NCBI GenBank assembly: GCA_944393005.1
Contig: CALXYO010000014.1
Span: forward strand, 1-51,031
DNA: 51,031 nucleotides
Direction: 5' to 3'
Origin: an uncultured Spirochaetales bacterium
GTDB lineage: Bacteria > Spirochaetota > Spirochaetia > Sphaerochaetales > Sphaerochaetaceae
Part shown: in pieces, positions 1 to 7,703 of the stretch
Position numbering within the stretch: position 1 is the first letter of the stretch
How the letters are laid out: the number at the start of each line of letters is the position of its first letter
Translations under genes and position numbers: made by a program
Notes under the pieces: model-generated
Database searches by the model: none
What the model saw: the letters and a program-made list of their open reading frames with translations, nothing else
Told to the model about the DNA's origin: nothing

Positions 1-70
1 ACGACCGTGAAACGCTTCTTCGCCAATGGTACTGCAGTTCGTCTGTGGGAGAGTAGGTCGTCGCCAGGTC
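1..70 (+). rRNA. rrf: 5S ribosomal RNA, 3' part
   Basis: The sequence entering from the left edge has the usual 3' half of bacterial 5S rRNA: a CCGAT/CCAATGGTACT-like segment, then TGTGGGAGAGTAGGTCGTCGCC before the terminal stem strand. It is followed directly by a run of nine or more T, as expected for factor-independent termination at the end of an rRNA operon. The 5' part lies outside the window, so the mate strand of the terminal stem cannot be checked. The exact 3' end is uncertain by a few bases. Confidence 0.9.
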
Positions 71-161
71 TTTTTTTTTATCTTCCCATCTCCTTCCTTT
101 TTTCTCCTTGCCTCTTTCTTTTATTTTGATGAGCAGGTAGGATTGTCAGAAGAGGAAGTAA

Positions 162-839
162 ATGGCAAAACTTACAAATTCCAAAGATACCGCATCTCTT
201 ATTTTTGAGGATATGGCTGCTAAAATACTCCGGCTCGACCTTGAACCGGGCAGTCCTGTCTCTGAATCTGATATATGTTCTACGTACAATACATCGCGTA
301 CGCCTGCAAAGACGGTTCTCAACCGTCTCTCTGACGGCGGTTATATAGATCTTCTGCCTTATCAGCAGTCAAGAGTCAGGTACATCAATGCTGATGAGAC
401 ACTGCAGTATCTGTACGGCAGAGTTGCGATAGAAAGCAGGGTGATAAGGGATTTCATAAGCCTGAAGGATCCTCTGCTGCTTGAAGATGTTAATCATGTG
501 ATAAGAAAGCAGGAGATTCTTGCATCTCAGGATACTGTTGATCTTCTTGCATTCAATGACCTTGATGTCCAGCTGCATGAGATATGGTTCAGAACGCTTG
601 ATAAAATGGAGATCTGGCATTATTTCAGAAACTCGATTGATTATACCCGTATGAAGATACTCGATTACAAAAGAGAGCAGGACTATGATGTGATAATAAG
701 CGAGCATAAGGCACTTGCTGCAGCCATTGCCGCTTCTGATATAGAAAAGGTGAACAGTGTCCTTGAACAGCACGTCTATACGCATGTCGCAAAGCTTATA
801 GACAAGTGCATGAAGGACAACAGGGAATATTTCATCTGA
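162..839 (+). CDS. GntR-family transcriptional regulator, FCD ligand domain
   Basis: A 225-residue DNA-binding regulator. The N-terminal winged helix-turn-helix (about residues 10-75) holds the pattern SESDICSTYNTSRTPAKTVL typical of GntR. The rest is an all-helical FCD domain with likely metal/ligand residues D135, H139, H182 and H204. FCD regulators usually bind an organic acid or sugar acid and repress a nearby catabolic operon; the effector cannot be read here. The start is supported by GAGGAAG seven bases upstream. The gene sits just after the rRNA operon and 22 bases before the phosphatase gene, so the two, plus the asparaginase gene, probably form one transcript. The family call is firm; the target genes are unknown. 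Confidence 0.9.
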   Translation: MAKLTNSKDTASLIFEDMAAKILRLDLEPGSPVSESDICSTYNTSRTPAKTVLNRLSDGGYIDLLPYQQSRVRYINADETLQYLYGRVAIESRVIRDFISLKDPLLLEDVNHVIRKQEILASQDTVDLLAFNDLDVQLHEIWFRTLDKMEIWHYFRNSIDYTRMKILDYKREQDYDVIISEHKALAAAIAASDIEKVNSVLEQHVYTHVAKLIDKCMKDNREYFI

Positions 840-861
840 TAATTAAGTTTCTGAGGTATGG

Positions 862-1332
862 ATGATTAATGTGCTTTTTGTCTGCCACGGCAATATATGC
901 CGTTCGCCGATGGCAGAGTTCATGTTCAAGGCTCTTGTAAAGGAAAAGGGAAAGGAAGAATTCTTCAATATAGAATCTGCTGCAGTGAGCAGCGAGGAAA
1001 CAGGTAATCCTGTTTATCCTCCCGCGCGTCAGATTCTCTCTCTTCACGGGATATCCTGCAGTGGTAAGAGGGCAAGACGCATAAGAGAGGATGATTACAT
1101 GCACTCTGATTACATAATTGCCATGGACCGGTCGAATATGCGCTATCTTGAAAGGATGCTTCCTTCCATGGATAAGACATATCTTCTCATGAGTTTCACA
1201 GGAGAGGACCGTGATGTTGCCGATCCCTGGTATACCGGTGATTTTGAAACCTGTTTTGAAGATATCGATGCAGGATGCCGGGCTTTCTATTCTTTTCTCC
1301 TGAAAGCACACAAGGAGCTTACCGATGTTTGA
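862..1332 (+). CDS. Low-molecular-weight protein tyrosine phosphatase
   Basis: A 156-residue cytoplasmic phosphatase of the LMW-PTP/arsenate reductase fold, the usual length for the family. The P-loop CHGNICRS near the N-terminus gives nucleophile C8 and R14. The general-acid aspartate is D121 in the DPWY motif. It would remove phosphate from phosphotyrosine proteins or small phosphoesters. No tyrosine kinase is visible nearby, so the substrate is unknown. TGAGG lies a few bases before the ATG. The 3' end overlaps the next gene by eight bases, which suggests translational coupling within the GntR-PTP-asparaginase operon. Confidence 0.92.
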   Translation: MINVLFVCHGNICRSPMAEFMFKALVKEKGKEEFFNIESAAVSSEETGNPVYPPARQILSLHGISCSGKRARRIREDDYMHSDYIIAMDRSNMRYLERMLPSMDKTYLLMSFTGEDRDVADPWYTGDFETCFEDIDAGCRAFYSFLLKAHKELTDV

Positions 1333-1831
1333 GGACAGGATAAGGATCATCACCACTGGCGGTACTTTTGACAAGCTGTATGATGCTGTGAAAGGCGAGC
1401 TGACATTCTCCGAATCCCAGCTTCCACGTATTCTCAATCAGGCAAGAGTTACACTTCCGGTTCATCTCGATACCCTGCTTGCCGTTGACAGTCTCGTCAT
1501 GACGGAAGAACAGAGGAAAGCCGTTGTTGAGGATGCTCTTTCCTGTATTGAGAAACGGGTTGTCATCATACATGGCACAGACACGATGACCAGAACTGCC
1601 CAGATGCTCAAGGACAGCCTGAATGACAGCGATGAGCATGTGTTCGTTTTCACAGGCGCCATGATACCTTATGCGCTGGAGAATTCTGATGCTGTTTTCA
1701 ATCTGGGCTGTGCCGTTTCTGCTGTCCAGCTGCTTGAAAAAGGTGTGTATATTGTCATGGGCGGCAGGATATTCGAAGCGGGAAAGGTCCAGAAGAACAG
1801 GGAAAAAGGAATTTTCGAGAAGCTGGATTGA
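1325..1831 (+). CDS. Single-domain asparaginase-like protein
   Basis: A 168-residue protein that matches only the N-terminal domain of type I/II L-asparaginases, which normally run to about 330 residues. The two catalytic threonine motifs are present: TTGGTFDK (nucleophile T11) and HGTDTMT (T85, D86). The C-terminal domain that completes the dimer interface is missing, with a proper stop after a VYIVMGGRIF segment. Stand-alone N-domain proteins of about 155-170 residues with the same ending form a known group, so this is not obviously a truncation. Amidohydrolase activity is plausible but untested for this short form. It overlaps the phosphatase gene by eight bases and is the last gene before the metN promoter. 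Confidence 0.82.
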   Translation: MFEDRIRIITTGGTFDKLYDAVKGELTFSESQLPRILNQARVTLPVHLDTLLAVDSLVMTEEQRKAVVEDALSCIEKRVVIIHGTDTMTRTAQMLKDSLNDSDEHVFVFTGAMIPYALENSDAVFNLGCAVSAVQLLEKGVYIVMGGRIFEAGKVQKNREKGIFEKLD

Positions 1832-1860
1832 TTGTATTTTTTTTCCATAATTGCTATAAG
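1832..1860 (+). promoter_or_regulatory. Promoter of metNI
   Basis: A TTGTAT -35 box (1832-1837), a 17-base spacer and a TATAAG -10 box (1855-1860) lie between the asparaginase stop and metN. Initiation would fall near 1867, leaving a leader of about 26 bases with ACAGGAA as ribosome site. No SAM riboswitch or T-box fits in so short a leader. Confidence 0.6.
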
Positions 1861-1892
1861 AAAGCATTACTAAACACAGGAAATAAAAGCAG

Positions 1893-2885
1893 ATGCATAT
1901 AAAACTGAAAAACCTCAAGAGGGATTACGGCACTCTTCATGCCGTACAGGATGTCACGCTGGATATCCCCTCAAACACCATTTACGGCATCATCGGCAGA
2001 TCAGGAGCCGGGAAATCCACACTGGTCAGGCTTGTGAGCATGCTGGAGAGGCCGGATTCCGGTGAAGTGTATTACGATGATGAAAGAGTCGACAACCTGG
2101 AAGGAAAGGCTCTTATCCAGAGAAGGAGAAGAATCGGAATGATCTTTCAGAACTTCAATCTCTTCTCATCACGCAATGCGGCAGGCAATATTGCATATCC
2201 GATGGAAATCTGCGGTATGGACAGGGTTCATATATCGAAGAGAGTCGAGGAGCTTCTCTCTCTTGTAGGACTTCAGGGAAGGGGAAGTGCCCCTATATCG
2301 ACACTCTCCGGAGGCCAGAAGCAGAGAGTCGCAATAGCACGTGCCCTTGCATGCAATCCTGACATCCTCTTCTGCGACGAGGCGACAAGCGCCCTGGATC
2401 CCCAGACCACAAGATCCATTCTCGCTCTCATAAAGGAACTGCAGGCGAAAATGAACCTGACCGTCGTTATGATCACACATCAGATGGAAGTGGTGCGTGA
2501 TGCCTGTGAAAGAGTCGCCGTCATTGACAGCGGCCGCATTGTCGAGGAAGGCACTGTCTCCGATATCTTTGCAAATCCGAAAAGTGAAGTCACGAAGGAT
2601 TTCATCTCCAATCTCACCAACGTCAAGGATTCCATTGTACGCTGGTCGGATGAGGAGGGGCGTTTCACACTCCGCTTCAGGGGAAACACCACGGATTCTC
2701 CTATCATCAGCAATGTATCAATTGAAACAGGTGCCACATTCAATATCAGGGCAGCAGGTGTTCAGGAAGTCTCAGGGGAAGATATCGGTGTCATGGTTGT
2801 CGATATCGGACCGGATGAGAAAAGCGTCAGGGCTGCAGTTGAGATGCTCAGAAAATACGGCGTAAGCGTGGAGGGTGAAGTCTGA
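1893..2885 (+). CDS. metN: Methionine ABC transporter ATP-binding protein
   Basis: A 330-residue ATPase that powers D/L-methionine import with MetI and MetQ. Walker A is GRSGAGKST (about 35-43), the signature is LSGGQ (138-142), and Walker B with the catalytic glutamate is ILFCDEATS (158-166). After the ATPase core, about 80 residues form a NIL-type regulatory domain, which in known MetN proteins binds methionine and shuts down transport when internal methionine is high. The length matches the family. The stop overlaps the metI start in TGATG. The NIL domain and neighbours distinguish it from other polar amino-acid ATPases. Confidence 0.95.
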   Translation: MHIKLKNLKRDYGTLHAVQDVTLDIPSNTIYGIIGRSGAGKSTLVRLVSMLERPDSGEVYYDDERVDNLEGKALIQRRRRIGMIFQNFNLFSSRNAAGNIAYPMEICGMDRVHISKRVEELLSLVGLQGRGSAPISTLSGGQKQRVAIARALACNPDILFCDEATSALDPQTTRSILALIKELQAKMNLTVVMITHQMEVVRDACERVAVIDSGRIVEEGTVSDIFANPKSEVTKDFISNLTNVKDSIVRWSDEEGRFTLRFRGNTTDSPIISNVSIETGATFNIRAAGVQEVSGEDIGVMVVDIGPDEKSVRAAVEMLRKYGVSVEGEV

Positions 2886-3550
2886 TGGATGCACAGTTGA
2901 TTAGTCAGGTTATGGAAGCAACGGGAGAAACACTGATCATGGTTCTCTTCTCAACGGTTTTCTCGCTGGTGCTGGGCCTTCCCATAGGCGTTCTCCTTCA
3001 CATCACGGGGAAAGAGGAGTCAGGAGGAATCATTCCTTCTCCTGTTTTCAATAATGTACTTTCCAGAATAGTGAACGTTCTCAGATCTTTTCCGTTCATC
3101 ATTCTCCTGATCGTTCTCATTCCGCTTTCAAGGGTGATTGTTGGTACAAGCATTGGTACAAAGGCTGCTATAGTTCCCCTTTCAATTGCGGCGGCTCCCT
3201 TCGTTGCAAGAATCATAGAATCAGCACTGAAAGAAGTGGATCCCGGTGTCCTGCAGGCTGCCAAGGCCATGGGCTCAACGAACTGGCAGCTAGTATACAA
3301 AGTGCTCCTTCCCGAAGCCATGCCGGCTCTTATCAGCGGTCTTACGCTTACCATAATAAATCTGATAGGTTATTCGGCAATGGCAGGTACGATCGGCGGC
3401 GGCGGTCTTGGTGACCTTGCGATCAGATACGGCTACCAGCGATTCCGCCCGAGCTACCTTGTCGCCGCTGTTATAATCATCCTGATAATGGTTGAGATCA
3501 TACAGGTCGCAGGCGATATGATAGTCAAGAAAATGATGTCAAAACGCTGA
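2885..3550 (+). CDS. metI: Methionine ABC transporter permease
   Basis: A 221-residue inner-membrane protein with about five membrane helices, the usual MetI length. The EAA loop that docks on MetN reads LLPEAMPALISGL near residues 140-152, preceded by ALKEVDPGVLQAAKAMGSTNW. The start overlaps the metN stop by one base, so the two are translationally coupled. A strong terminator follows directly, which separates this pair from the metQ transcript. Confidence 0.95.
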   Translation: MDAQLISQVMEATGETLIMVLFSTVFSLVLGLPIGVLLHITGKEESGGIIPSPVFNNVLSRIVNVLRSFPFIILLIVLIPLSRVIVGTSIGTKAAIVPLSIAAAPFVARIIESALKEVDPGVLQAAKAMGSTNWQLVYKVLLPEAMPALISGLTLTIINLIGYSAMAGTIGGGGLGDLAIRYGYQRFRPSYLVAAVIIILIMVEIIQVAGDMIVKKMMSKR

Positions 3551-3559
3551 AGAACAATA

Positions 3560-3589
3560 AAAACTTCGCTTTCGGGCGAAGTTTTTTAT
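3560..3589 (+). terminator. Terminator of metNI
   Basis: A perfect ten-base stem AAAACTTCGC / GCGAAGTTTT with loop TTTCGG runs straight into six T. It lies ten bases after the metI stop. Confidence 0.92.
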
Positions 3590-3664
3590 TTGCCTTAATT
3601 CTTTTCAAGCTAAGTTAATATTCATTAAACATGTATAAAAATCAAAAATTTTGCATAAAACCTC

Positions 3665-3694
3665 TTGAAAAATAATATCATCCTCGTGTATGCT
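3665..3694 (+). promoter_or_regulatory. Promoter of the leader peptide-metQ transcript
   Basis: A TTGAAA -35 box (3665-3670), an 18-base spacer and a TATGCT -10 box (3689-3694). Initiation near 3701 would leave about 30 bases before the leader peptide ATG and about 210 bases before metQ. This places the Met-rich leader inside the metQ mRNA. Confidence 0.6.
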
Positions 3695-3729
3695 CTAACC
3701 ATCAAAAGGGAACAAGGAGGACATCAGTA

Positions 3730-3801
3730 ATGACATACAATGTTGATTATCGCCACTGCGCTATGATGATGTCTTCCATGATGATGCCCGTCAGGGCATA
3801 G
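3730..3801 (+). CDS. Methionine-rich leader peptide upstream of metQ
   Basis: A 23-codon open frame starting ATG ACA TAC and ending GCA TAG. AAGGAGG sits nine bases before its ATG, a much stronger ribosome site than that of metQ itself. Codons 12-14 and 17-19 are all ATG, so seven of 23 residues are Met, with one Cys at position 10. A hairpin ATGCCC-GTCA-GGGCAT (3784-3799) overlaps the last codons. The segment GACATCA next to the ribosome site (3720-3726) can pair with TGATGTC in the Met codons (3767-3773). The position between a promoter and a methionine-binding-protein gene suggests an attenuation-type leader that senses charged elongator tRNA-Met. That role is inferred from codons and context; I do not recognise a family. 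Confidence 0.7.
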   Translation: MTYNVDYRHCAMMMSSMMMPVRA

Positions 3802-3909
3802 TATTCTTTTCTCAATCACCAGATATTTTTGTATTCCAAAGTAAAAAAATCAAGTAAACATCTGTCCCATGGGGATTTTATCAAAATTTAAAAACGGAGA
3901 GAGTTTTAT

Positions 3910-4716
3910 ATGAAAAAACTGATTTCAATTATTGCCATTGCATTTGTTTGTGTGTCTTTCGTCTTTGCAGGCGGTGCTGCAGAGGATTCTTCATCAACAG
4001 TTCTCAAGGTGGGCGCTTCACCAGAACCCCACGGAACTCTGCTCAACCTTGTCGTTGACAATCTGGCAGAGCAGGGCATCACACTTGAGGTTGTTGAATT
4101 CACTGATTACGTAATGCCGAATGAAGCTCTTGAAGCAGGTGAGATCGATGCTAACTATTTCCAGCATCTTCCTTATCTTGAATCATTCAATGCGGAACGC
4201 GGTTTCAATCTGGTCTCCGCCGGCGGCATCCATATCGAACCGATGGCTCTTTATTCAAAGACATATGATTCCATCGAAGCCATTCCTGACGGAGCGACAA
4301 TCGCAATCCCGAATGACCCGACAAACGAAGGTAGAGCTCTTCTTCTCCTCGAATCCGCAGGTCTGATCACTCTTTCAGAGGATGCCGGCATTGAAGCTGT
4401 TCCTGCTGATATCGTGGACAACCCGCATAACTTCAGCTTCAGCGAGATTGAGGCAGCTTCCCTCCCGCGTGTTCTTGATGATGCTGACGCAGCAGTCATA
4501 AACGGCAACTATGCAATTCCTGCAGGCCTTATCGCAACACGTGACGGTCTTTATGTTGAAGGCGGCGACAGCCCGTATGTGAATGTCATCGCAGTACGGT
4601 CAGGTGATGAGAACAATCCTGCAATCCAGGCACTTGTCGAAACCCTCAAGAGCGATGAAGTCGCACAGTTCGTTGCTGAGAACTATCCCAACGGTGAAGT
4701 CATCCTTGTTGACTGA
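3910..4716 (+). CDS. metQ: Methionine ABC transporter substrate-binding protein
   Basis: A 268-residue NlpA/MetQ-family periplasmic protein that binds methionine and delivers it to MetNI. It has a signal peptide (about residues 1-20, ending VFAGGAAE) and no lipobox cysteine, so it is probably soluble and not a lipoprotein. Family landmarks include VGASPEPHGTLL, the DANYFQHLPYLE segment and AIPNDPTNEGRALLLLESAGLI. ACGGAGAGAG precedes the ATG. It is separated from metNI by a terminator and has its own promoter and leader peptide, so binding protein and pump can be regulated separately. Confidence 0.95.
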   Translation: MKKLISIIAIAFVCVSFVFAGGAAEDSSSTVLKVGASPEPHGTLLNLVVDNLAEQGITLEVVEFTDYVMPNEALEAGEIDANYFQHLPYLESFNAERGFNLVSAGGIHIEPMALYSKTYDSIEAIPDGATIAIPNDPTNEGRALLLLESAGLITLSEDAGIEAVPADIVDNPHNFSFSEIEAASLPRVLDDADAAVINGNYAIPAGLIATRDGLYVEGGDSPYVNVIAVRSGDENNPAIQALVETLKSDEVAQFVAENYPNGEVILVD

Positions 4717-4739
4717 ACGGTTTTGTCTATTCTCCTTTG

Positions 4740-4772
4740 CAGGGCAGGGCGATCCTGCCCTGTCCTGTTTCT
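4740..4772 (+). terminator. Terminator of metQ
   Basis: A perfect nine-base stem CAGGGCAGG / CCTGCCCTG with five-base loop, followed by the T-rich stretch TCCTGTTTCTTCT. The T run is interrupted, so termination may be incomplete. Confidence 0.75.
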
Positions 4773-4780
4773 TCTGACTG

Positions 4781-4810
4781 TGGTCATTATGATGACTTTT
4801 TGGGTATTAT
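4781..4810 (+). promoter_or_regulatory. Promoter of rmuC, likely leaderless start
   Basis: TGGTCA (4781-4786), an 18-base spacer and TATTAT (4805-4810). Only six bases separate the -10 box from the rmuC ATG at 4817, so transcription should begin at or beside the A of the start codon. No ribosome site is visible before the ATG. Confidence 0.55.
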
Positions 4811-4816
4811 AGCTTT

Positions 4817-6073
4817 ATGGAAATTACAACAGAACTGCTGATTATCCTGGCACTGCTGTGCACGGTGAATGCCGTCCTCCAGATAATCCTCCTGGCAAGA
4901 AAGGGGAGGAAAAAGGACAGCAGCCGGGACATGCTGGAAATCAACCAGATGATTTCGTCCTCGCTTGAGACTTTCCGCTCTTCAATCGAAAACCGCTTTG
5001 ATGCGATGGATTCGAAAAACAACCAGTTCAGGGAAGCCCAGCTTTCATCGCTCGACAGGATAAGAAATGAGAACACCCGCCAGATGGACGCCATCCTGCA
5101 GCGTTCCGACAAGCTTACGGAAGCTGTTGACAGGAATATGCAGAACCTGCGCAAGGAGAATACGGAACAACTGGACAGAATGCGGAAAACCGTTGATGAA
5201 CAGCTCAAGGATACACTTGAATCCCGGCTTGCACAGTCTTTCGAACAGGTTCAGAAACAGCTTGAATCTGTCTACAAAGGTCTTGGCGAGATGCAGAATC
5301 TTGCAAAGAGCGTCGGGGACCTTTCCAAAATATTCTCAAACGTGAAGGCACGCGGCGTATGGGGTGAGGTTCAGGCGGCTTCAATTCTGGATGAGATCCT
5401 CACGCCGGACCAGTATGTAAGAAACTTCCGTCCAAAGCCGAAAAGCCAGGAGGTTGTCGAGTTTGCGATCCGCCTTCCCGGAAAAAGCGAGGATGACAAC
5501 GTTTACCTTCCGATTGACTCGAAATTCCCCAAGGAGGATTATGAGAACTATGTAAAGGCTCAGGAAGAGGGCAACATAGAGAGGATAAAGGCATTCCAGG
5601 CTGCAATGAAGAACCGGGTGCTTTCGGAGGCGAGAGATATACATGACAAGTATATCGCACCACCGCGTACTACAGATTTTGCGATTCTCTTCCTTCCGGC
5701 TGAGAGCATATATGCGGAAATCCTCTCGATTCCGGGTTTCACCGATGAGCTTCAGAACAGGTACCGTGTGACTGTAGCCGGTCCTACGACCCTTGCCGCA
5801 CTCATCAACAGCCTGCAGATGGGCTTCAGGACACTTGCTGTTGAGAAGAGAAGTCATGAGGTCTGGAAACTGTTCAGCCAGATGAAGAAGCAGTTCTCTC
5901 TGTTCTCCTCTTCGCTTGACAGTGCGATGAAGAGTCTCGGTACGGCCGTGAACAAGGTAGAAGATGTATCATCAAGATCAAACAGGATAAGCCAGAAACT
6001 TGATTCCATGGAGCTCCCTGATTCTGAGAACGGGGAAGATAAGAATATGATAGAATTCAAGACAGAAGATTAG
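4817..6073 (+). CDS. rmuC: DNA recombination protein RmuC homologue
   Basis: A 418-residue RmuC-family protein, thought to limit inversions at short inverted repeats and to act as a nuclease-like factor on DNA. An N-terminal membrane anchor (about residues 6-27) is followed by a long coiled coil (about 35-170, rich in Gln, Glu, Arg), then the conserved RmuC domain (about 175-390). Landmarks of that domain are VKARGVWGEVQ, the segment LPIDSKFPKEDYENY and the stretch TDFAILFLPAESIYAE. The length fits the family. No ribosome site lies before the ATG and the -10 box is six bases away, so the mRNA is probably leaderless. The stop is 12 bases before the argF start, so the two are probably co-transcribed. 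Confidence 0.92.
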   Translation: MEITTELLIILALLCTVNAVLQIILLARKGRKKDSSRDMLEINQMISSSLETFRSSIENRFDAMDSKNNQFREAQLSSLDRIRNENTRQMDAILQRSDKLTEAVDRNMQNLRKENTEQLDRMRKTVDEQLKDTLESRLAQSFEQVQKQLESVYKGLGEMQNLAKSVGDLSKIFSNVKARGVWGEVQAASILDEILTPDQYVRNFRPKPKSQEVVEFAIRLPGKSEDDNVYLPIDSKFPKEDYENYVKAQEEGNIERIKAFQAAMKNRVLSEARDIHDKYIAPPRTTDFAILFLPAESIYAEILSIPGFTDELQNRYRVTVAGPTTLAALINSLQMGFRTLAVEKRSHEVWKLFSQMKKQFSLFSSSLDSAMKSLGTAVNKVEDVSSRSNRISQKLDSMELPDSENGEDKNMIEFKTED

Positions 6074-6085
6074 GAGGTATTGTTT

Positions 6086-7099
6086 ATGAATCTGAAAGGA
6101 AGAAGCTTTCTTACTTTAAAAGACTATTCAAAAGATGAGATACTGTATCTTATCGACCTGGCAAAGGAGCTTAAGAAAAAAAAGAACACACAGCCGTGTG
6201 ACCCCGGCGTCATGGGCCGTCTTCTTTCCGGAAAGAACATAGTTCTGATCTTCGACAAGACCTCAACCCGCACCCGCTGTTCTTTTGAGGTTGCGGCTTT
6301 TGATGAAGGTGCCGGTGTCACATTCCTCACAAACAGCCAGATGGGAAAGAAGGAATCGCTGGAAGATACGGCAAAGGTGCTTGGACGTCTTTATGACGGT
6401 ATCGAATACAGAGGTTTTGCACATTCCGTTGTCGAGGATCTTGCCAGATACTCCGGTGTTCCTGTATTCAACGGTCTGACTGACGATGATCACCCGACAC
6501 AGGTTCTTGCAGATTTCCTTACTGCGAGCGAACATATTGACAAAAAGCTTGATGAAATGAAGCTGTGCTTCATCGGGGACGGGCGCAATAACGTTGCAAA
6601 TGCGCTTTTCATAGGAGCCACAAAAGTCGGTATGGATTTCGCCATCGCCGCACCTGAGTCCCTTTTCCCGTCTTCTGAACTGGTGGATACCTGCAAGGCA
6701 TTTGCGGCGGAAAGCGGCAGCAGCATAACGATCACCAGTGATATCATGGAAGCTGTCAAAGGTGCCGATATAATCTATACAGATATCTGGTGTTCGATGG
6801 GAGAAGAAGACAAGATGGCTGAACGCATCAGCCTGCTCAAGCCTTATCAGGTGACGAAAGAGGTTATGGAAGCCACAGGAAATCCCTCCTGCATATTCGA
6901 GCACTGCCTTCCTTCTTTCCATGATCTGAACACCACAACAGCCCAGATGGTATATGAGAAGTTCGGTATCAGGGAAATGGAAGTGACTGATGAAGTCTTC
7001 AGAAGCCCTCAGAGTGTGGTCTTTGATGAAGCTGAGAACAGAATGCATACAATAAAGGCTGTGCTTGTCTCCCATCTTTCATCATCACTGAGTTTCTGA
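6086..7099 (+). CDS. argF: Ornithine carbamoyltransferase
   Basis: A 337-residue enzyme that makes citrulline from ornithine and carbamoyl phosphate (or the reverse in arginine fermentation). The carbamoyl-phosphate site is STRTRCSFE (about 56-64), and HPTQVLADF and the ornithine/catalytic motif HCLPSFHD are both present. The ATG at 6086 is chosen because AGGAGG lies eight bases upstream; an in-frame TTG at 6080 is too close to it. No arcA, arcC or other arg genes are visible, so anabolic (argF) and catabolic (arcB) roles cannot be told apart here. It is followed by a strong terminator and preceded closely by rmuC. Confidence 0.95.
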   Translation: MNLKGRSFLTLKDYSKDEILYLIDLAKELKKKKNTQPCDPGVMGRLLSGKNIVLIFDKTSTRTRCSFEVAAFDEGAGVTFLTNSQMGKKESLEDTAKVLGRLYDGIEYRGFAHSVVEDLARYSGVPVFNGLTDDDHPTQVLADFLTASEHIDKKLDEMKLCFIGDGRNNVANALFIGATKVGMDFAIAAPESLFPSSELVDTCKAFAAESGSSITITSDIMEAVKGADIIYTDIWCSMGEEDKMAERISLLKPYQVTKEVMEATGNPSCIFEHCLPSFHDLNTTTAQMVYEKFGIREMEVTDEVFRSPQSVVFDEAENRMHTIKAVLVSHLSSSLSF

Positions 7100-7123
7100 A
7101 AGGAAAAAGGTTACAGTGAAATG

Positions 7124-7150
7124 CGTCCATCCATTGCGATGGACGTTTTC
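7124..7150 (+). terminator. Terminator of rmuC-argF
   Basis: A perfect eight-base stem CGTCCATC / GATGGACG with loop CATTGC, followed by TTTTC. Confidence 0.85.
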
Positions 7151-7175
7151 ATTATGTGCTGTGCAGAGCTCAGAC

Positions 7176-7580
7176 TCAGGGAAGTCTCACGCTTTCAGAT
7201 GGAGCTGTGAAAGAAGAGAACACGGCTTCTCCGTCTGTGATGAAAAAGACTTCGGTGTTTCCGTCGTCCTCATTGTACATGTTTCTCAGTTCAGGGTAGG
7301 CATCAAGCATGCTCTTGCGGGCTTCTCTCCTGTCATCCTCAACTGCCTGTCCTGAGATCCTTATCCACTGTCCGTCCATGAACGCACATATTTCTATTTT
7401 CGGATTCTCATGCATCTGTCTTGAGACTTCTTTCTTCTTTCCGGTCTGAATGTACAGTCTTCCTTCAAACACATGTGCTGTACCGAACGGGCGGACTCTC
7501 GGCTGTCCTCTGTCATCTGTTGCAAGGTAATAGGTTCCAGCCTTTTTCAGAAAATCAACAACATCTTCAAGAGTTTTCAT
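7176..7580 (-). CDS. Pyridoxamine 5'-phosphate oxidase-fold flavin protein
   Basis: A 134-residue split beta-barrel protein of the PNPOx-like family. The opening TYYLATDDRGQPRVRPFGTA and the middle stretch YIQTGKKKEVSRQM are typical of the short group often annotated as general stress or NimC/NimA-like flavoproteins. It probably binds FMN, F420 or heme and acts in the cytoplasm; the substrate is unknown. The start MKTLED was chosen because GGAGGAG is well spaced before it; an in-frame ATG three codons earlier is too close to the ribosome site. It stands alone on the minus strand downstream of the TRAP operon, with a terminator between them. Confidence 0.85.
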   Translation of the reverse strand: MKTLEDVVDFLKKAGTYYLATDDRGQPRVRPFGTAHVFEGRLYIQTGKKKEVSRQMHENPKIEICAFMDGQWIRISGQAVEDDRREARKSMLDAYPELRNMYNEDDGNTEVFFITDGEAVFSSFTAPSESVRLP

Positions 7581-7647
7581 TTTCCACATCTCCTCCTTTT
7601 TCCTGTATTTTATCACACTGGAGGAGAATGTTGCTGATCTTTGCATG

Positions 7648-7677
7648 AAAAAAATTACCGCCGCAACCTGCGACGGT
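7648..7677 (-). terminator. Terminator of the TRAP operon
   Basis: On the minus strand, ACCGTCGCA pairs with TGCGGCGGT (one G-U pair) across a three-base loop, followed by AATTTTTTT. It lies 26 bases after the permease stop. Confidence 0.85.
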
Positions 7678-7703
7678 ATTGTGATGCAAGAGTGCACGGA
7701 TGC

